From assembly GCA_965261315.1 (NCBI GenBank), contig CBDHDM010000034.1, positions 1 through 64,000 of the forward strand: a DNA stretch of 64,000 nt, in the 5' to 3' direction. This document shows, piece by piece, positions 1 to 9,343 of this stretch (positions are counted from its first letter, which is position 1; every line of letters starts with the position of its first letter). Made by a program: the position numbers and the translations under genes. This stretch comes from Endozoicomonas sp965261315. Its GTDB lineage: Bacteria; Pseudomonadota; Gammaproteobacteria; Pseudomonadales; Endozoicomonadaceae. The notes beneath the pieces are model-generated. The model had not been told where the DNA came from. It worked only from the letters and a program-made list of their open reading frames with translations, and did not search any database.

Positions 1-342
1 TTGCACTCGTTAACCATTGGTCACGGTGATGGCAGCTACAGCAAGCAATTACGTCAGTTAGCCAAGGTTGACCTGTTGATTCTGGATGACTGGGGACTGG
101 AAGCGATCACCCAGCGACAGCGCAACGATCTTCTGGAAATTATGGATGACCGGCACAACCAGAGTTCCACCATTGTAGCGAGCCAATTACCGGTTTCCAG
201 CTGGCACGACAGCATCGGTGATGCAACGCTGGCCGATGCCATTCTGGACCGTCTGACACACAACGCCCACCGGATTAATTTGAAGGGCGAGTCCATGAGG
301 AAAACCAAAGGTAAATTGGACGAGCGTGAACACCTGGACTAG
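1..342 (+). CDS. istB: IS21-family IstB ATPase, C-terminal part (cut by window edge)
   Basis: The product is the C-terminal 113 residues of the IstB/DnaC-like AAA+ ATPase that assists the IS21 transposase IstA. The Walker B stretch LLILDDWG is visible near residue 26, followed by the sensor region IVASQLPVSSWH and the usual IstB ending with DRLTHNAHRI. The N-terminal part with Walker A lies left of the window, so the start shown is only the edge of the sequence. The stop is followed within 80 bases by the repeats of an IS21 right end. Family assignment is firm; whether the whole IS is intact cannot be seen. Confidence 0.9.
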   Translation: MHSLTIGHGDGSYSKQLRQLAKVDLLILDDWGLEAITQRQRNDLLEIMDDRHNQSSTIVASQLPVSSWHDSIGDATLADAILDRLTHNAHRINLKGESMRKTKGKLDEREHLD

Positions 343-422
343 AAATAGGCTTGGGCAATGCTTGAGGGTCTGGAGGTGTTCACGCTAACCAGAATAGGTG
401 TTCACGCTCGCCAGAATACGCA
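1..422 (+). mobile_element. IS21-family element, right end
   Basis: Downstream of istB two direct copies of GGTGTTCACGCT-ACCAGAATA or its variant with CGCC lie at about 374-418, with an inverted partial copy (GTGAACACC) near 327. Multiple terminal transposase-binding repeats are typical of IS21 elements. The right tip is placed at 421-422 (CA) because the base after it resumes, on the minus strand, the reading frame of an interrupted transposase. The left end is outside the window, so no target duplication can be checked. Confidence 0.75.
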
Positions 423-767
423 ACTGACCCACATGCAGCCCAGATTGAGCCGGGCAAGTGCCTCCAGACCTCGCAATGAAGTAACGCCCTGCATAATGCC
501 GTAAAGAATAAGCCCGACCATGTTGCGAGGCGCGTAGGGTGGGCGACCTGATTTGCCATAGCGTATTTCAAAATCCGACCAGTCCGGTTCGTTAAGGAAA
601 TCAGCAACAATGATGGGGGTTTTCTGACCAGCCTGTTCCAGGTGCTGTTGCAGATAGGTATGTCCAATCGTGATGTCTGATGGTGCTTTTTCTGGCATGT
701 CAGCCAGTTCGGAGAAAATGTCGTATTGGGGAGTACGACAGATATCCAATTTTTGCTTTGTCGTCAT
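423..767 (-). pseudogene. IS1182-type transposase, N-terminal part cut by IS21
   Basis: About 115 residues of the N-terminal region of a DDE transposase of the IS1182/InsH-like type, recognised by the stretch GRPPYAPRNMVGLILYGIMQ and RGLEALARLNLGCMWVS. Translation leaves the family consensus exactly where the IS21 repeat array begins, so the gene was split by the IS21 insertion. The catalytic domain is not present to the right; it may lie left of the window beyond the IS21. Non-functional. Confidence 0.8.
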
Positions 768-1042
768 GGCTGGTTATGGTGGCGCTGGAATAGCGGTATT
801 TTAATAGCTTTCGGGGTTTCGCGACAGCCTCTTCAGGGAGTTGGGCCGATGTCTGATCTTTTCCGAAAATTGGGAAAATTGGTGTCAGGTCTTTCTTTTT
901 GAATGAATTCAAGATTCAAGACCCGACCCCGGTTTTCCGACCCCGGTTTTCCGCGCGGCAAGAAACAGCGGTGATTTTTGTGTTATTTGGCAGGCCGGAG
1001 GCCGTCCAGAATCACGGCTTTTTTGACTGCCGGTAAAGTTCG
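768..1042. other. Non-coding stretch with repeat fragments
   Basis: No supported gene. It holds a truncated end of the GAGGCTGTCGCAAAAGG element at 816-831 (reverse orientation, one mismatch), a direct tandem of a 14-base unit CGACCCCGGTTTTC at 924-951, and a 10-bp stem hairpin (CTGCCGGTAA / TTACCGGCAG, 1029-1054) that spans the stop codon of the next gene and has no T-run on its coding strand. The GACCCCGGTT word recurs near 36725 and 38127. Confidence 0.4.
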
Positions 1043-2464
1043 TTACCGGCAGTTGTGATGAATTTGATTAGTTTCCAGCTTTCTCTTTACTGCGCTACAC
1101 AGATTTTCTTCTAAAAAAACTCCAGGTTGCGAACGCAAATAATCTAAATAGGATTGCTCGAATTCCGACCATTCGTGAGTGCCGAATAATTTGGATTCAC
1201 AAGCTATATCCCTAGCTGACTTTTCTTTACCAGCAAGATTTTCCATAGCACACATTAAGGTCTCCATACATCCTACTTGCTCTTTATATTGAGGGTGTTC
1301 TCTACTGAAACCCTTAAGATGGCTATACATTGCTCTAGCATTATCGCCTTTACCGTCTATAGCAGTAATTGGAATCCGCCCTGCTGCAAAAATATCGCTC
1401 ATACTAAGATCGCCGCTGGACACTGTACATTTTGCATGCTTGCCCAATAGAAAAGCATCATTTGGAGAAAAACCATTAGGAATAAGTATTGTAACGGTTT
1501 TTCCCATGCTATTTTCTGGTAAACAACCATTAACCCATTCTCGCTCCATACCCATACTAGAGATCAAGCGAATTTTTTTAACCGGGTTATCTGAATCATC
1601 AGAAATTTCCTTCCAAATATCATCAATTTCTTTTTGTTGAAGTTGTTTTTTAACCTTTTTTTCTGAGCAACTTGATACTATAGTAATATCTTGATCATAG
1701 GAAGATTCTAATATGCTAAAGAGTATGATTGATGATTTTAGGGATCTTGGTTTGTTGTGATAGCAGAAATAGAAGGAGGTTTTATCTGTTGGTTTTATGT
1801 GATTTTGAAAGAACTTATTTTCAAACTCTGATTGATTAATATCCATCTCTTTTAAAAACATACCACTAGGATTTCTAGAACAAGGGAATCCTGTTCCTAA
1901 ATAATCAATCCCCGGGTATCTTTCTATATTATATAAAGACGTACAATTATACTCATCGAAGTATATTGTTTTTCCGCTGAAATCACTTGGGTTGTCATAG
2001 ATGAGACTAATAGTATCAGCTGGGCCATGGACAATAACTTTAGTATTACGTAAATGTTCTTTAACTTCCTGATTAGTTTGGCTTTTATTCATATTGTCTT
2101 TATGGTTATTGATCAAAATTGTCTCAACACTAGGAATTGAAGTTATTTTCTTGAATATTTGATAATTATTATTTTCTTTGCATGATTCATCATAACTGCC
2201 TTCAACTATAAGTTTTAATGACCTGTCTGGGAATTCTGCGCGCAGAACTTTTACGGCTCTGGCGGCATGGGCTACATCACCAAAACCAGAAGTTATTTGA
2301 GAAGAACCATGACCATATACATTTCCAACCACGGTTATATCTGAGGATGAATAATTAATTGCAGAGGTTTTATAACCATAGAAACAAGCGTCAGATATAT
2401 CTTTGGTATTAGGGTTTTGTAGATTATTGGCTGTATTAAATTTATTAGTGTGTGATATTTCCAT
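1043..2464 (-). CDS. Unknown 473-aa protein, possible GT-B-like fold
   Basis: Not recognised. The start is supported by AAGGAG eight bases upstream of the ATG. The N-terminal 45 residues are polar and low-complexity. Residues about 45-95 (VVGNVYGHGSSQITSGFGDVAH, then KVLRAEFPDRSLKLIVEG) look like a nucleotide-sugar type Rossmann start, and near residue 345 the run CTVSSGDLSMSDIFAAGRIPI resembles the donor-side loop seen in GT-B glycosyltransferases and UDP-GlcNAc 2-epimerase-like folds. No signal peptide or membrane segment is seen. The gene is AT-rich compared with the core genes and is boxed in by IS remnants on both sides, suggesting horizontal origin. A secreted effector or glycosyltransferase is possible but unproven. 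Confidence 0.6.
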   Translation of the reverse strand: MEISHTNKFNTANNLQNPNTKDISDACFYGYKTSAINYSSSDITVVGNVYGHGSSQITSGFGDVAHAARAVKVLRAEFPDRSLKLIVEGSYDESCKENNNYQIFKKITSIPSVETILINNHKDNMNKSQTNQEVKEHLRNTKVIVHGPADTISLIYDNPSDFSGKTIYFDEYNCTSLYNIERYPGIDYLGTGFPCSRNPSGMFLKEMDINQSEFENKFFQNHIKPTDKTSFYFCYHNKPRSLKSSIILFSILESSYDQDITIVSSCSEKKVKKQLQQKEIDDIWKEISDDSDNPVKKIRLISSMGMEREWVNGCLPENSMGKTVTILIPNGFSPNDAFLLGKHAKCTVSSGDLSMSDIFAAGRIPITAIDGKGDNARAMYSHLKGFSREHPQYKEQVGCMETLMCAMENLAGKEKSARDIACESKLFGTHEWSEFEQSYLDYLRSQPGVFLEENLCSAVKRKLETNQIHHNCR

Positions 2465-2666
2465 TAGTTAAACTCTCCTTTGTATTCTATTGGTCATAAA
2501 ATACGTCTGATTTATGAAAGTCGCTCTTCATTAGGGGGAGCGACTCCGAAATTAGAGCAGAAAATGCACAATTAAGTTCGGCGGTTGCTGTTAAGGATGG
2601 TGTTTGTATAATAAATTAACAATAACAAGCTGGTTATTTATCCTGCAAGGGTTATCATTTACCTGA

Positions 2667-2815
2667 TTACCACTGTACCTCAGCCAGCTTGAGGAGCCTT
2701 GCTGGCATGGGACAAGTTCGTGCAGCCATGTAACCCAACCTTGATACCATTGCTTTCAAATCAAAGCGCCGGTTGAATCGATAACAATATTCAGCAAGGT
2801 ATCTTGGCAAATGCT
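2667..2815 (-). pseudogene. IS1595-like transposase, C-terminal remnant
   Basis: Reverse-strand translation gives about 49 codons ending PMPARLLKLAEVQW-stop, preceded by HLPRYLAEYCYRFNRR, which is the C-terminal signature of IS1595/ISXO2-type transposases. The homology stops at 2816, where a 15-base sequence shared with the ends of the IS4-type element begins. Only the tail of the gene is left. Confidence 0.6.
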
Positions 2816-3514
2816 CAGCAATTCCCGATAGCTATACGCCTTAAGTCGTATAGATTTATATTAACCAAGCATACTATTTATGGATGAACCAACCCGCTCC
2901 GTATTAAGACAGAGTTCCAGATTACTTTGCAGACACACTGAACACTGAAAACATAAGAATACTGAGAGTCTATGTTGTATCCAGCATAAGCGTTTTCAGG
3001 CGGATACTCTTTCCTGCGATTATTGCTGTTAACAGTTCAGTATGAGATTTATTGATGGGGACACCATTGACGAACCTGTTGAATTATGGATTCCGGCATA
3101 AAAGGAAGTACTTCCTTCTTACCCGGTTTCACCAGACAGCAAGCCAGCAACTGATGGTAGTACTGGGGATTATTGCTATCCGGCTTTTTCACACAGCAGT
3201 CAGGACAATGTACGGTTCCAGAAGCAAAATGCCCTGTTCTATCAATAGGGGCGAGATAGCCTTCCTCAAAATACTCAAATAGAGAGATTTTCTCATGGTT
3301 GTTTTTTGGTCGAAAATCCGGAATCTTTGCGGCCTCTTTTGAGACCAGCGTGATCAATTTTTCGCAAGCGCTTTTTTATTTGAAGGAGGCACAGTAATAC
3401 GACAAAGGTGTATATATGCTGAATAACTTACTAAAAGTCTGCGATTACAGGAATAGCTACTTCCCCTCTAACCCTTGGTATTATTGATGGTAATCAACTT
3501 ATCGGGAATTGCTG
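2816..3514 (-). mobile_element. Internally deleted IS (same family as the 9731-11355 IS)
   Basis: The two ends are perfect inverted copies of CAGCAATTCCCGATA (2816-2830 and 3500-3514). The same word forms the left end of the complete IS at 9731. Between them lies a piece of a related transposase on the minus strand. No matching 9-bp flanking repeat is present (GCAAATGCT left, GATAATTGG right), so the copy has been rearranged since insertion. About 0.7 kb remains of roughly 1.6 kb. Confidence 0.6.
3049..3357 (-). pseudogene. Transposase fragment related to the IS at 9731-11355
   Basis: About 100 residues align with the central part of the intact transposase at 9856-11211: YLAPIDRTGHFASGTVHCPDCC here against YLLPIDGTGLFYSGTCRCDDCC there, then a shared YYH and LPFMPESI versus IPLAPEAI. 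The first catalytic Asp region and the paired cysteines are recognisable, but the D and E of the second half are gone. It is a diverged paralogue, not a recent copy. Confidence 0.65.
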
Positions 3515-3590
3515 ATAATTGGTTGATCCGATGAGAGTAAATTACTCTTTATTCCTTCCAGAATGCAGATACTATCTCTCAGAACCAGCC

Positions 3591-3740
3591 TCAAGCACTT
3601 TGAGGCTGATATTCGCTTTGATGTTTCACAACACCAAAGCAAATCTGAACCAGCTTTCGCATTACTGCCCGAGCTGGGGGCGTCATAAGCTGCAGGTGAG
3701 GGAGGTTGACACGTAGGGTGGCAAGAGTTGTGAGGATCAT
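3591..3740 (-). pseudogene. IS110-type transposase, C-terminal remnant
   Basis: The minus strand reads PPARAVMRKLVQICFGVVKH followed by QSEYQPQSA and a stop, the usual ending of IS110-family transposases (MRKLxxIxFGVxKxxxxYxP). Only about 30-50 codons can be recognised; the DEDD catalytic part is absent. Confidence 0.5.
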
Positions 3741-4112
3741 CAATACGCTTGGCGCAGCTGTTTGAGTGCTCTCACTTCGCTGATAATGAGAGTAGGTAGT
3801 ACTGGCACTTCATGGACTGATACTCCTGAGTTAGTTGAAATACTTAATTTGGGAACTTTGTACCAATTAGAATGTCCATATTTTCTGCTCTGGTGAACTC
3901 TGTCAACAGAACCTGAAACTCTTTGAGAAGAGATTCACTGACTCTTGATGATGAGTGAGTGATGCCCTTGTCAATATAGACTATATCCAAATAAGAAGAT
4001 ATTAGATAAATAGGCAGCCTTACCGCATATTGATTCTGTTGGTAGTGCTGATTACTCCACACGGTTTGGCAGATGAGTTTCAATAAATTAAATGGGTCGA
4101 CTGTGATTTGTT
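3741..4112. other. Gene-poor stretch, one weak open frame
   Basis: No recognisable gene. A 79-codon open frame on the minus strand (3844-4083) has no family signature, no ribosome-binding site and an irregular composition; I do not call it. The stretch is the last part of the IS graveyard before the 754-aa gene. Confidence 0.3.
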
Positions 4113-6377
4113 ATGATTTCCTCAAAATATAATTTGTTCCATTTGCAACCTGTGGATTCTGGTTCTCAGAATGCACCAACTAATGATCATAAAGGTCATC
4201 AGCAAGTGGGCCGGACACCTGCTCAAGATACTTTGGAAGGTGGGAGTGTTTGCCTCTCAGAACGTTCTTCAGAAGTTGTAGGTGCGGTAAATTATGTTCA
4301 TGCTATTGGTTCCAGTTCAGTGTACTTAGATCCGGGCTCTCAATCATATTTTTATCTTGTAAATGCCTTGAGTGTTATGGAAAGAGGGCCTGAATCTATT
4401 GAGAGTAGGCTTGGTCCAATTAGTAGGAAAACAATGAGAATTTCTCAATTAAGGGCTATGAAGGAGGCTTTAAAATCAGATGATGAGAGAAGACGGAACG
4501 AGATTGAAAGGTGTTCAAGTAAAATTGCTTCTGACGCAGAAGATTATGGGAAAGAGATAAAACAGGAAAATATCGATAGTCTCCTTAAAAAGTTATCAGG
4601 TTTTCACAGTTCTGATCATTTCATAAAATGTATGTTTTTTATTTTAATCAAAGTGATTCGTGATCATAGCCTCCTTGGTGATGCAGTGAAAGCGGATACT
4701 ATTCGCTATGAGTGTGGAGAAATTATTGAATTAATCTATAAAATTTTCCTTAGTAGAGATGATTTAATGCTTACTTCGGGGTTTCAGAAATGGTGTAGTA
4801 TGTGGGATATGTATTATACGATGAGTATTGTCTGTTGTTGCGTTAATGAAAACAATGGTGAGTTTTGTGCTCCATACTTCAGTCCCGAGCTACCTGTGAA
4901 CTTGGCTCGAAAGAGTTTTAGATCAGCTGCCAATTCTGCAGAACATGAAAAGTTTTTTCTGGAAATGAAAAAAAAAGGTGGAAATCCTGATACATTACAA
5001 GTTCAGCCTTTGCATTTTAGAATGCTGGTAGGAGGAGACGTTGATGTAGAAACTGTAATTTCTCTCGTTACGAAAGGCTGCCGGAAATTCCAGCATCTAG
5101 ATATGAGTAATCCAGAGATCCATCGCGAGTATATTGGGCTATTACAGTTTTTACATACGGCAACCATTTGCGCGTTTAAAACATCGGTAAAGGATGCTCG
5201 AACGTTGATGGCATGTTATGACCTTTTTACCGGTATACAGCCTTCTGCCGGAGTACTTAAGCAATATATGCAAGCCAGATGTGAAGAACAATCTGGAGAT
5301 ATTGATTCAGCGATACGTATTTATCATTCATTGACTAGTGGGGAGTATGAGGTTCCATTATTTGAGGAGTTGATTGCTTGTTTGGAAAAGGCGGATGAGG
5401 TAGAGCTTGTTAATCAGACATGTTTAGATGCTGCTGCTTATTATAGAGAGAAAAATATTAAATGGAAGGAAGAATACTATGATCATAGGGCAGCCAAATA
5501 TACATTGTTATTAGCAAGCAGGAATGATGAACTGCAAGGTTTTGGTGGCTTTGTTGTTCAAGGTGCTGTTGATTTAACTACCCCGCAGCCTGATGTTGAA
5601 TCAGAGGTTAAAGCTACCCGTAACAAAAAACAAAAGGCCAAAAAGAAAAACAAAAATAAAACTCCCTTATCGGTTCATGCTTCTTCTATTGAAGAAACAA
5701 AAATAATACAGCCTGAGCAGGTTGCTCGAACTACTCAATCTTATCCGGTAAAAACAGTCAGAAAAAAGTCCCCACCGGAGAGACATTCTGATGTGGTTAC
5801 AATGGACCAGCAGGCGCTCAGGAAAAAAAGTCAGTGGTCTTATTGGAGGGAACTGAATGCGCTGTTTGATCAGTATTATCATGTTCCTCACAAGTATCGA
5901 GACGCTATCCAGAATCTTTCCCGGGAAGCCAGTGAGTATTTCCCCCATGATATATGGATTCTCCACTCTGCAGGTTGGGGATTTCATCTGATCGGTGATG
6001 AAGAAAAGGCTGGAACCCTGTTATTGAGAGGTTTGCGTCAATGTCTGGATTGTGACCCGGAAATGAAATGTTATATTCCCACTACAATTCATGGTAGCTT
6101 TGAATCCGGTTTAGATAGACTTAAGAAGCATCCTGGTATTTCACCAAATTCACTGGCAGGCCTTAATGTAGCAGCCTACTTAAGCTCACTGGCGTATGTA
6201 TATCGGAATCGTAATAAAAAATATGATGAACAGATGCGCTCGATTGCGAACTGGTTAAATCCGGCCAGAGATGACCGAAAAAACGCAAAACAAAAGTTAT
6301 CTTTTGCTCCAAAGATAAGCGTAGTATCACCAGAAGAAAATAAAGCAATTAGAAGGGGAATGGCTTCTGGGCTGTAG
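4113..6377 (+). CDS. Unknown 754-aa protein with Lys-rich linker and TPR-like end
   Basis: Not recognised. The N-terminal 70 residues are polar, Ser/Gly/Gln-rich and probably disordered. The middle (about 95-480) is predicted mostly helical from its composition, with TPR-like spacing around residues 380-440 (YMQARCEEQSGDIDSAIRIY). A strongly basic linker rich in KKxKxKNK follows at about 505-525. The last 170 residues contain a second TPR-like stretch (PHDIWILHSAGWGFHLIGDE, then AGTLLLRGLRQC). There is no signal peptide. The organisation, a disordered head on a helical-repeat body, together with low GC and isolation, is what secreted effectors of host-associated bacteria often look like, but that is inference. 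It converges with trkH, 13 bases away. Confidence 0.6.
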   Translation: MISSKYNLFHLQPVDSGSQNAPTNDHKGHQQVGRTPAQDTLEGGSVCLSERSSEVVGAVNYVHAIGSSSVYLDPGSQSYFYLVNALSVMERGPESIESRLGPISRKTMRISQLRAMKEALKSDDERRRNEIERCSSKIASDAEDYGKEIKQENIDSLLKKLSGFHSSDHFIKCMFFILIKVIRDHSLLGDAVKADTIRYECGEIIELIYKIFLSRDDLMLTSGFQKWCSMWDMYYTMSIVCCCVNENNGEFCAPYFSPELPVNLARKSFRSAANSAEHEKFFLEMKKKGGNPDTLQVQPLHFRMLVGGDVDVETVISLVTKGCRKFQHLDMSNPEIHREYIGLLQFLHTATICAFKTSVKDARTLMACYDLFTGIQPSAGVLKQYMQARCEEQSGDIDSAIRIYHSLTSGEYEVPLFEELIACLEKADEVELVNQTCLDAAAYYREKNIKWKEEYYDHRAAKYTLLLASRNDELQGFGGFVVQGAVDLTTPQPDVESEVKATRNKKQKAKKKNKNKTPLSVHASSIEETKIIQPEQVARTTQSYPVKTVRKKSPPERHSDVVTMDQQALRKKSQWSYWRELNALFDQYYHVPHKYRDAIQNLSREASEYFPHDIWILHSAGWGFHLIGDEEKAGTLLLRGLRQCLDCDPEMKCYIPTTIHGSFESGLDRLKKHPGISPNSLAGLNVAAYLSSLAYVYRNRNKKYDEQMRSIANWLNPARDDRKNAKQKLSFAPKISVVSPEENKAIRRGMASGL

Positions 6378-6390
6378 TTTAATCATTTGT

Positions 6391-7833
6391 TCAACCCTTC
6401 CAGAACGCAGGGGTAAAAAGCACAAGGACGGTAATTACCTCCAGTCGACCCAGTAGCATTCCTGCACTTAATACCCATTTCGCGGCATCGGGAAGAGAGC
6501 TGAAGTTGCCTGCAGGGCCGATGATTGTACCCAAACCCGGACCAACATTGGCAACGGCTGTTGTGGCTCCGGTAATACTGGTGATCGGGTCAAGATCGCA
6601 CAGGGCCAGTAAGAGGCTCATTAAGGCAATCAGCAAAATAAAGAAAAAGCTGAAGCCAATCAGTGACCGGAGAATTTCGCTGCTGATCTGTTGACCATTG
6701 TAGGTTTGCACAAAACAGGCCCTTGGATGCACCAGTTGCTTCAACTGGATATTCAGCAGTTTACCGCCAATCTGAAACCGGAAAATCTTAATGCCTCCTG
6801 CGGTTGAACCTGAGCAGCCTCCAACAAACAGTAGAAAGAAAAACGCCAGGTTGGAAAAGCCTCCCCACAGCGTGTAATCACCATAGGCAAAGCCAGTGGT
6901 TGTAACGGTGGAGGTGGTATTAAAAGAGACCAGGGTAAGGGATTGAAGAAAGGTATATTCTGAGTGTACACAGAGCCAAATGCTCAGAACAATCCAGACG
7001 ATCAATAAGAATCCAATGAAAGCCTGTACCTGTGTGTCTCTATGAAAACAGTTGACTTCGCCGCGCATACTGCGAACAAAGAGTACAAACGGCAGGCTGG
7101 CAAGAATCATAAAGAGGGTGCTTGTCCAGATGATGAAAGGGTTTTTAAAGAGGCCCATGGAAGCATCAGAGGTGGAATAGCCCCCGGTAGATACGGTGGT
7201 CATCGAGTGGTTTATCGCTTCAAACCCTGTCATTCCCCCAAGAAAGTACAGGTATGCACAGATGGCCGTCATGATCAGATAAACTGTCACGATACGTTTG
7301 GCGATGCTGCCGGAGCGGGGCATGGCTTTTTCGGACCAGTCGGACGACTCACTCTGAAACAGTCTCATGCCACCCACTTTTAGAAATGGCAGTACAGCAA
7401 CGGCCATGACAATAAAACCGATGCCGCCAAACCACTGAAGCAGTGAACGCCAGATTAATACACTGGGATCCATATGATCCAAACCTGTCAGGATGGTTGA
7501 GCCTGTGGTGGTAATACCCGACATGGTTTCAAAAAAGGCATCGGTATAACTGATGGGCAGTTTGAACCAGAGTGGCAGGGCAGCAAAGGTGCTGACTGCT
7601 ATCCAGCAGAGGGTAGTTAATACAAAGACCTGTCGGGGCTTCATATTAAAGTGCTCAGGCTTGAAGTTGATGGTCAGTGCGCCCCCGGTGATCAGAGTAA
7701 CGGCAGCGGCGGCCACAAATTCCCAGATATCAGAATCCCCGGTCAACAGGTCATAGATGACAGGTATCAGCATAAACTTGGCCATAGCTGTCAGAAACAG
7801 ACCAATTACATAGAGTACCGGACGGTGGTTCAT
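6391..7833 (-). CDS. trkH: Trk system potassium uptake protein TrkH
   Basis: A 480-residue integral membrane protein, the same length as E. coli TrkH (483). It is the K+ translocating subunit of the Trk system and works with the cytosolic NAD-binding TrkA. The four pore-loop repeats are visible: SGITTTGST near residue 110, TVSTGGYS near 220, TVTTTGFAYG near 315 and VANVGPGLG near 435, each with the selectivity glycine. Many hydrophobic spans fill the rest. No trkA is adjacent. The gene lies downstream of acuI on the same strand with a terminator between. Confidence 0.95.
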   Translation of the reverse strand: MNHRPVLYVIGLFLTAMAKFMLIPVIYDLLTGDSDIWEFVAAAAVTLITGGALTINFKPEHFNMKPRQVFVLTTLCWIAVSTFAALPLWFKLPISYTDAFFETMSGITTTGSTILTGLDHMDPSVLIWRSLLQWFGGIGFIVMAVAVLPFLKVGGMRLFQSESSDWSEKAMPRSGSIAKRIVTVYLIMTAICAYLYFLGGMTGFEAINHSMTTVSTGGYSTSDASMGLFKNPFIIWTSTLFMILASLPFVLFVRSMRGEVNCFHRDTQVQAFIGFLLIVWIVLSIWLCVHSEYTFLQSLTLVSFNTTSTVTTTGFAYGDYTLWGGFSNLAFFFLLFVGGCSGSTAGGIKIFRFQIGGKLLNIQLKQLVHPRACFVQTYNGQQISSEILRSLIGFSFFFILLIALMSLLLALCDLDPITSITGATTAVANVGPGLGTIIGPAGNFSSLPDAAKWVLSAGMLLGRLEVITVLVLFTPAFWKG

Positions 7834-7857
7834 TATTTTTTAAGGACATTATGTGAG

Positions 7858-7886
7858 AAAAACGCCTTGAACAAAGACTCAAGGCG
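7858..7886 (-). terminator. Rho-independent terminator after acuI
   Basis: On the minus strand an 8-bp stem (CGCCTTGA / TCAAGGCG, 7863-7886) is followed by five T (7858-7862). It separates acuI from trkH. Confidence 0.7.
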
Positions 7887-7961
7887 CTGAGGGAAACATC
7901 AGATGGCATTGGGTAATGACATCTGATAAGTCATGGGGAAGTTTAGAAGCTGCGGGTGGTA

Positions 7962-8939
7962 TTACAACTTGATCAGGGTTCTGCCAGTAACCTGACCGAC
8001 AGTAATAGCCTCTGCCAGTTCTGGTACGGCTTTCAACTCGACTTCTGTGGCTGCTTCAGTATAGAAAGACTCCGGCAGAAGTTCGGTCACTCGATTCCAG
8101 GCCTGTGTGCGTCGTTCAAATAGGCACATCACCGAATCAACACCCAGCAATTTTACGCCTCGCAGAATGAAAGGCATCACGGTAGTCGGCAGATCAAAGC
8201 CTCCAGCCAGACCACAGGCTGCAACAGCGCCTTCATAGTCGACCTGGGTCAGTACTTTGGCCAATATTTTGCTACCAACAGTATCTACGCAGCCAGCCCA
8301 GAGCTGTTTTTCCAGCGGGCGAGCAGGTTCCAGCAACTCTGCCCGGTCAATCACGCGGTCAGCACCGATGGACTTTAACCAGTCGCTGTTCTGTGGACGG
8401 CCAGAGGCGGCAACTACCTGGTAACCCAGCTGATCCAGCAGTGTTACGGCAAGACTACCGACACCACCGCTGGCGCCTGTCACCAGGATTTCACCTTTTT
8501 CTGGCGTAATACCGGCGTCTTCAAGTGCCATGACGCAGAGCATGGCGGTCAGGCCTGCAGTACCGATAATCATCGCCTTGCGACTGTCCAGCCCTGCGGG
8601 CATGGATACCAGATAGTCTGCAGGTACACTGGCTTTTTCTGCCATGCCGCCCCAGTGGTTTTCACCAACGCCCCAGCCGGTCAGAATAACGGCGTCGCCG
8701 GGCTGGTACCGGTCGTCTTTTGAAGAAAGAACCTTGCCTGCATAGTCGATACCCGGAACCATCGGAAATTCGCGGATAATTTTTCCCTTGCCGGTGATGG
8801 CCAGACCATCTTTGTAATTCAGTGATGAGTATTCAACACCGACAATTACATCCCCGGCTGGCAGGGTGGATTCATCGAGCTGCTCTATGGAAGCGACAGT
8901 GTTTTTGTCCTGCTGGTTCAGTACTAACGCCTTGAACAT
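7962..8939 (-). CDS. acuI: Acrylyl-CoA reductase AcuI/YhdH (MDR family)
   Basis: NADPH-dependent medium-chain reductase of the YhdH/AcuI group, which reduces acryloyl-CoA to propionyl-CoA. The start chosen is MFKALVL, the family's normal N-terminus; an upstream in-frame extension of 16 codons is unlikely. It has the substrate-domain motif SLNYKDGLAITG, the HWGG loop and the nucleotide-binding TGASGGVGS near residue 155. Length (325 aa) matches the family. In marine bacteria that break down dimethylsulfoniopropionate this enzyme removes toxic acryloyl-CoA; no DMSP lyase gene is next to it here, so a general detoxifying role is equally possible. Confidence 0.88.
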   Translation of the reverse strand: MFKALVLNQQDKNTVASIEQLDESTLPAGDVIVGVEYSSLNYKDGLAITGKGKIIREFPMVPGIDYAGKVLSSKDDRYQPGDAVILTGWGVGENHWGGMAEKASVPADYLVSMPAGLDSRKAMIIGTAGLTAMLCVMALEDAGITPEKGEILVTGASGGVGSLAVTLLDQLGYQVVAASGRPQNSDWLKSIGADRVIDRAELLEPARPLEKQLWAGCVDTVGSKILAKVLTQVDYEGAVAACGLAGGFDLPTTVMPFILRGVKLLGVDSVMCLFERRTQAWNRVTELLPESFYTEAATEVELKAVPELAEAITVGQVTGRTLIKL

Positions 8940-9042
8940 AAACAACAATCTCTTAAAAGGTTGAGAGCGTGAACTATACTCCTGCAACGAACAGGCGGCG
9001 AGGCTTGTTTCTATATTGTTTGACTACATGCAGGCATGAGTG

Positions 9043-9279
9043 ATGGATATTACGTTATTGAAAGAGAGTCAGGCTAATGAGCTTAAACAGGTAATTGACT
9101 ATCCGAAGGAGGGAACTCCGCTGGTGTCTGTTTACAGGGTTGAACTGGCTGAAGGCGAGAGTAGTGGCGGGCATATGCACAACACTTGTGTAAAACCGTG
9201 GATAAACTATGGTTTTTTTTGGGTGCTTTTCCTGTCTTGCCATCTGTCCATTGCATTGTTCATTAAAATGTTTGTTTAA
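9043..9279 (+). pseudogene. Cupin-like protein, 3'-truncated
   Basis: The first 50 residues look like a small cupin (SVYRVELAEGESSGGHMHNT: a strand, then the G-x-H-x-H metal-binding start). After that the reading frame runs into a hydrophobic, unrelated tail and stops, so the barrel is not completed. It probably is a broken gene or a decayed duplicate of the secreted cupin 70 bases downstream. Function unknown. Confidence 0.4.
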
Positions 9280-9343
9280 AGGATGGTTTAGTGTGGCAGA
9301 GCGTGTGTTTTCTGGATACCCCTACTTCGAATAAGAATCAGTT

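Noticed and set aside
1029..1054. Hairpin at the end of the 473-aa gene as a terminator
   Set aside because: The T-run lies on the wrong side for the minus-strand transcript, and the stem contains the stop codon.
2807..3523. Target duplication for the deleted IS
   Set aside because: The two 9-base flanks, GCAAATGCT and GATAATTGG, do not match.
3844..4083. 79-codon open frame on the minus strand
   Set aside because: No family signature, no ribosome-binding site, and it lies in IS debris.
7042..7383. 113-codon open frame on the plus strand opposite trkH
   Set aside because: Shadow of trkH; the minus-strand protein has all TrkH pore motifs.
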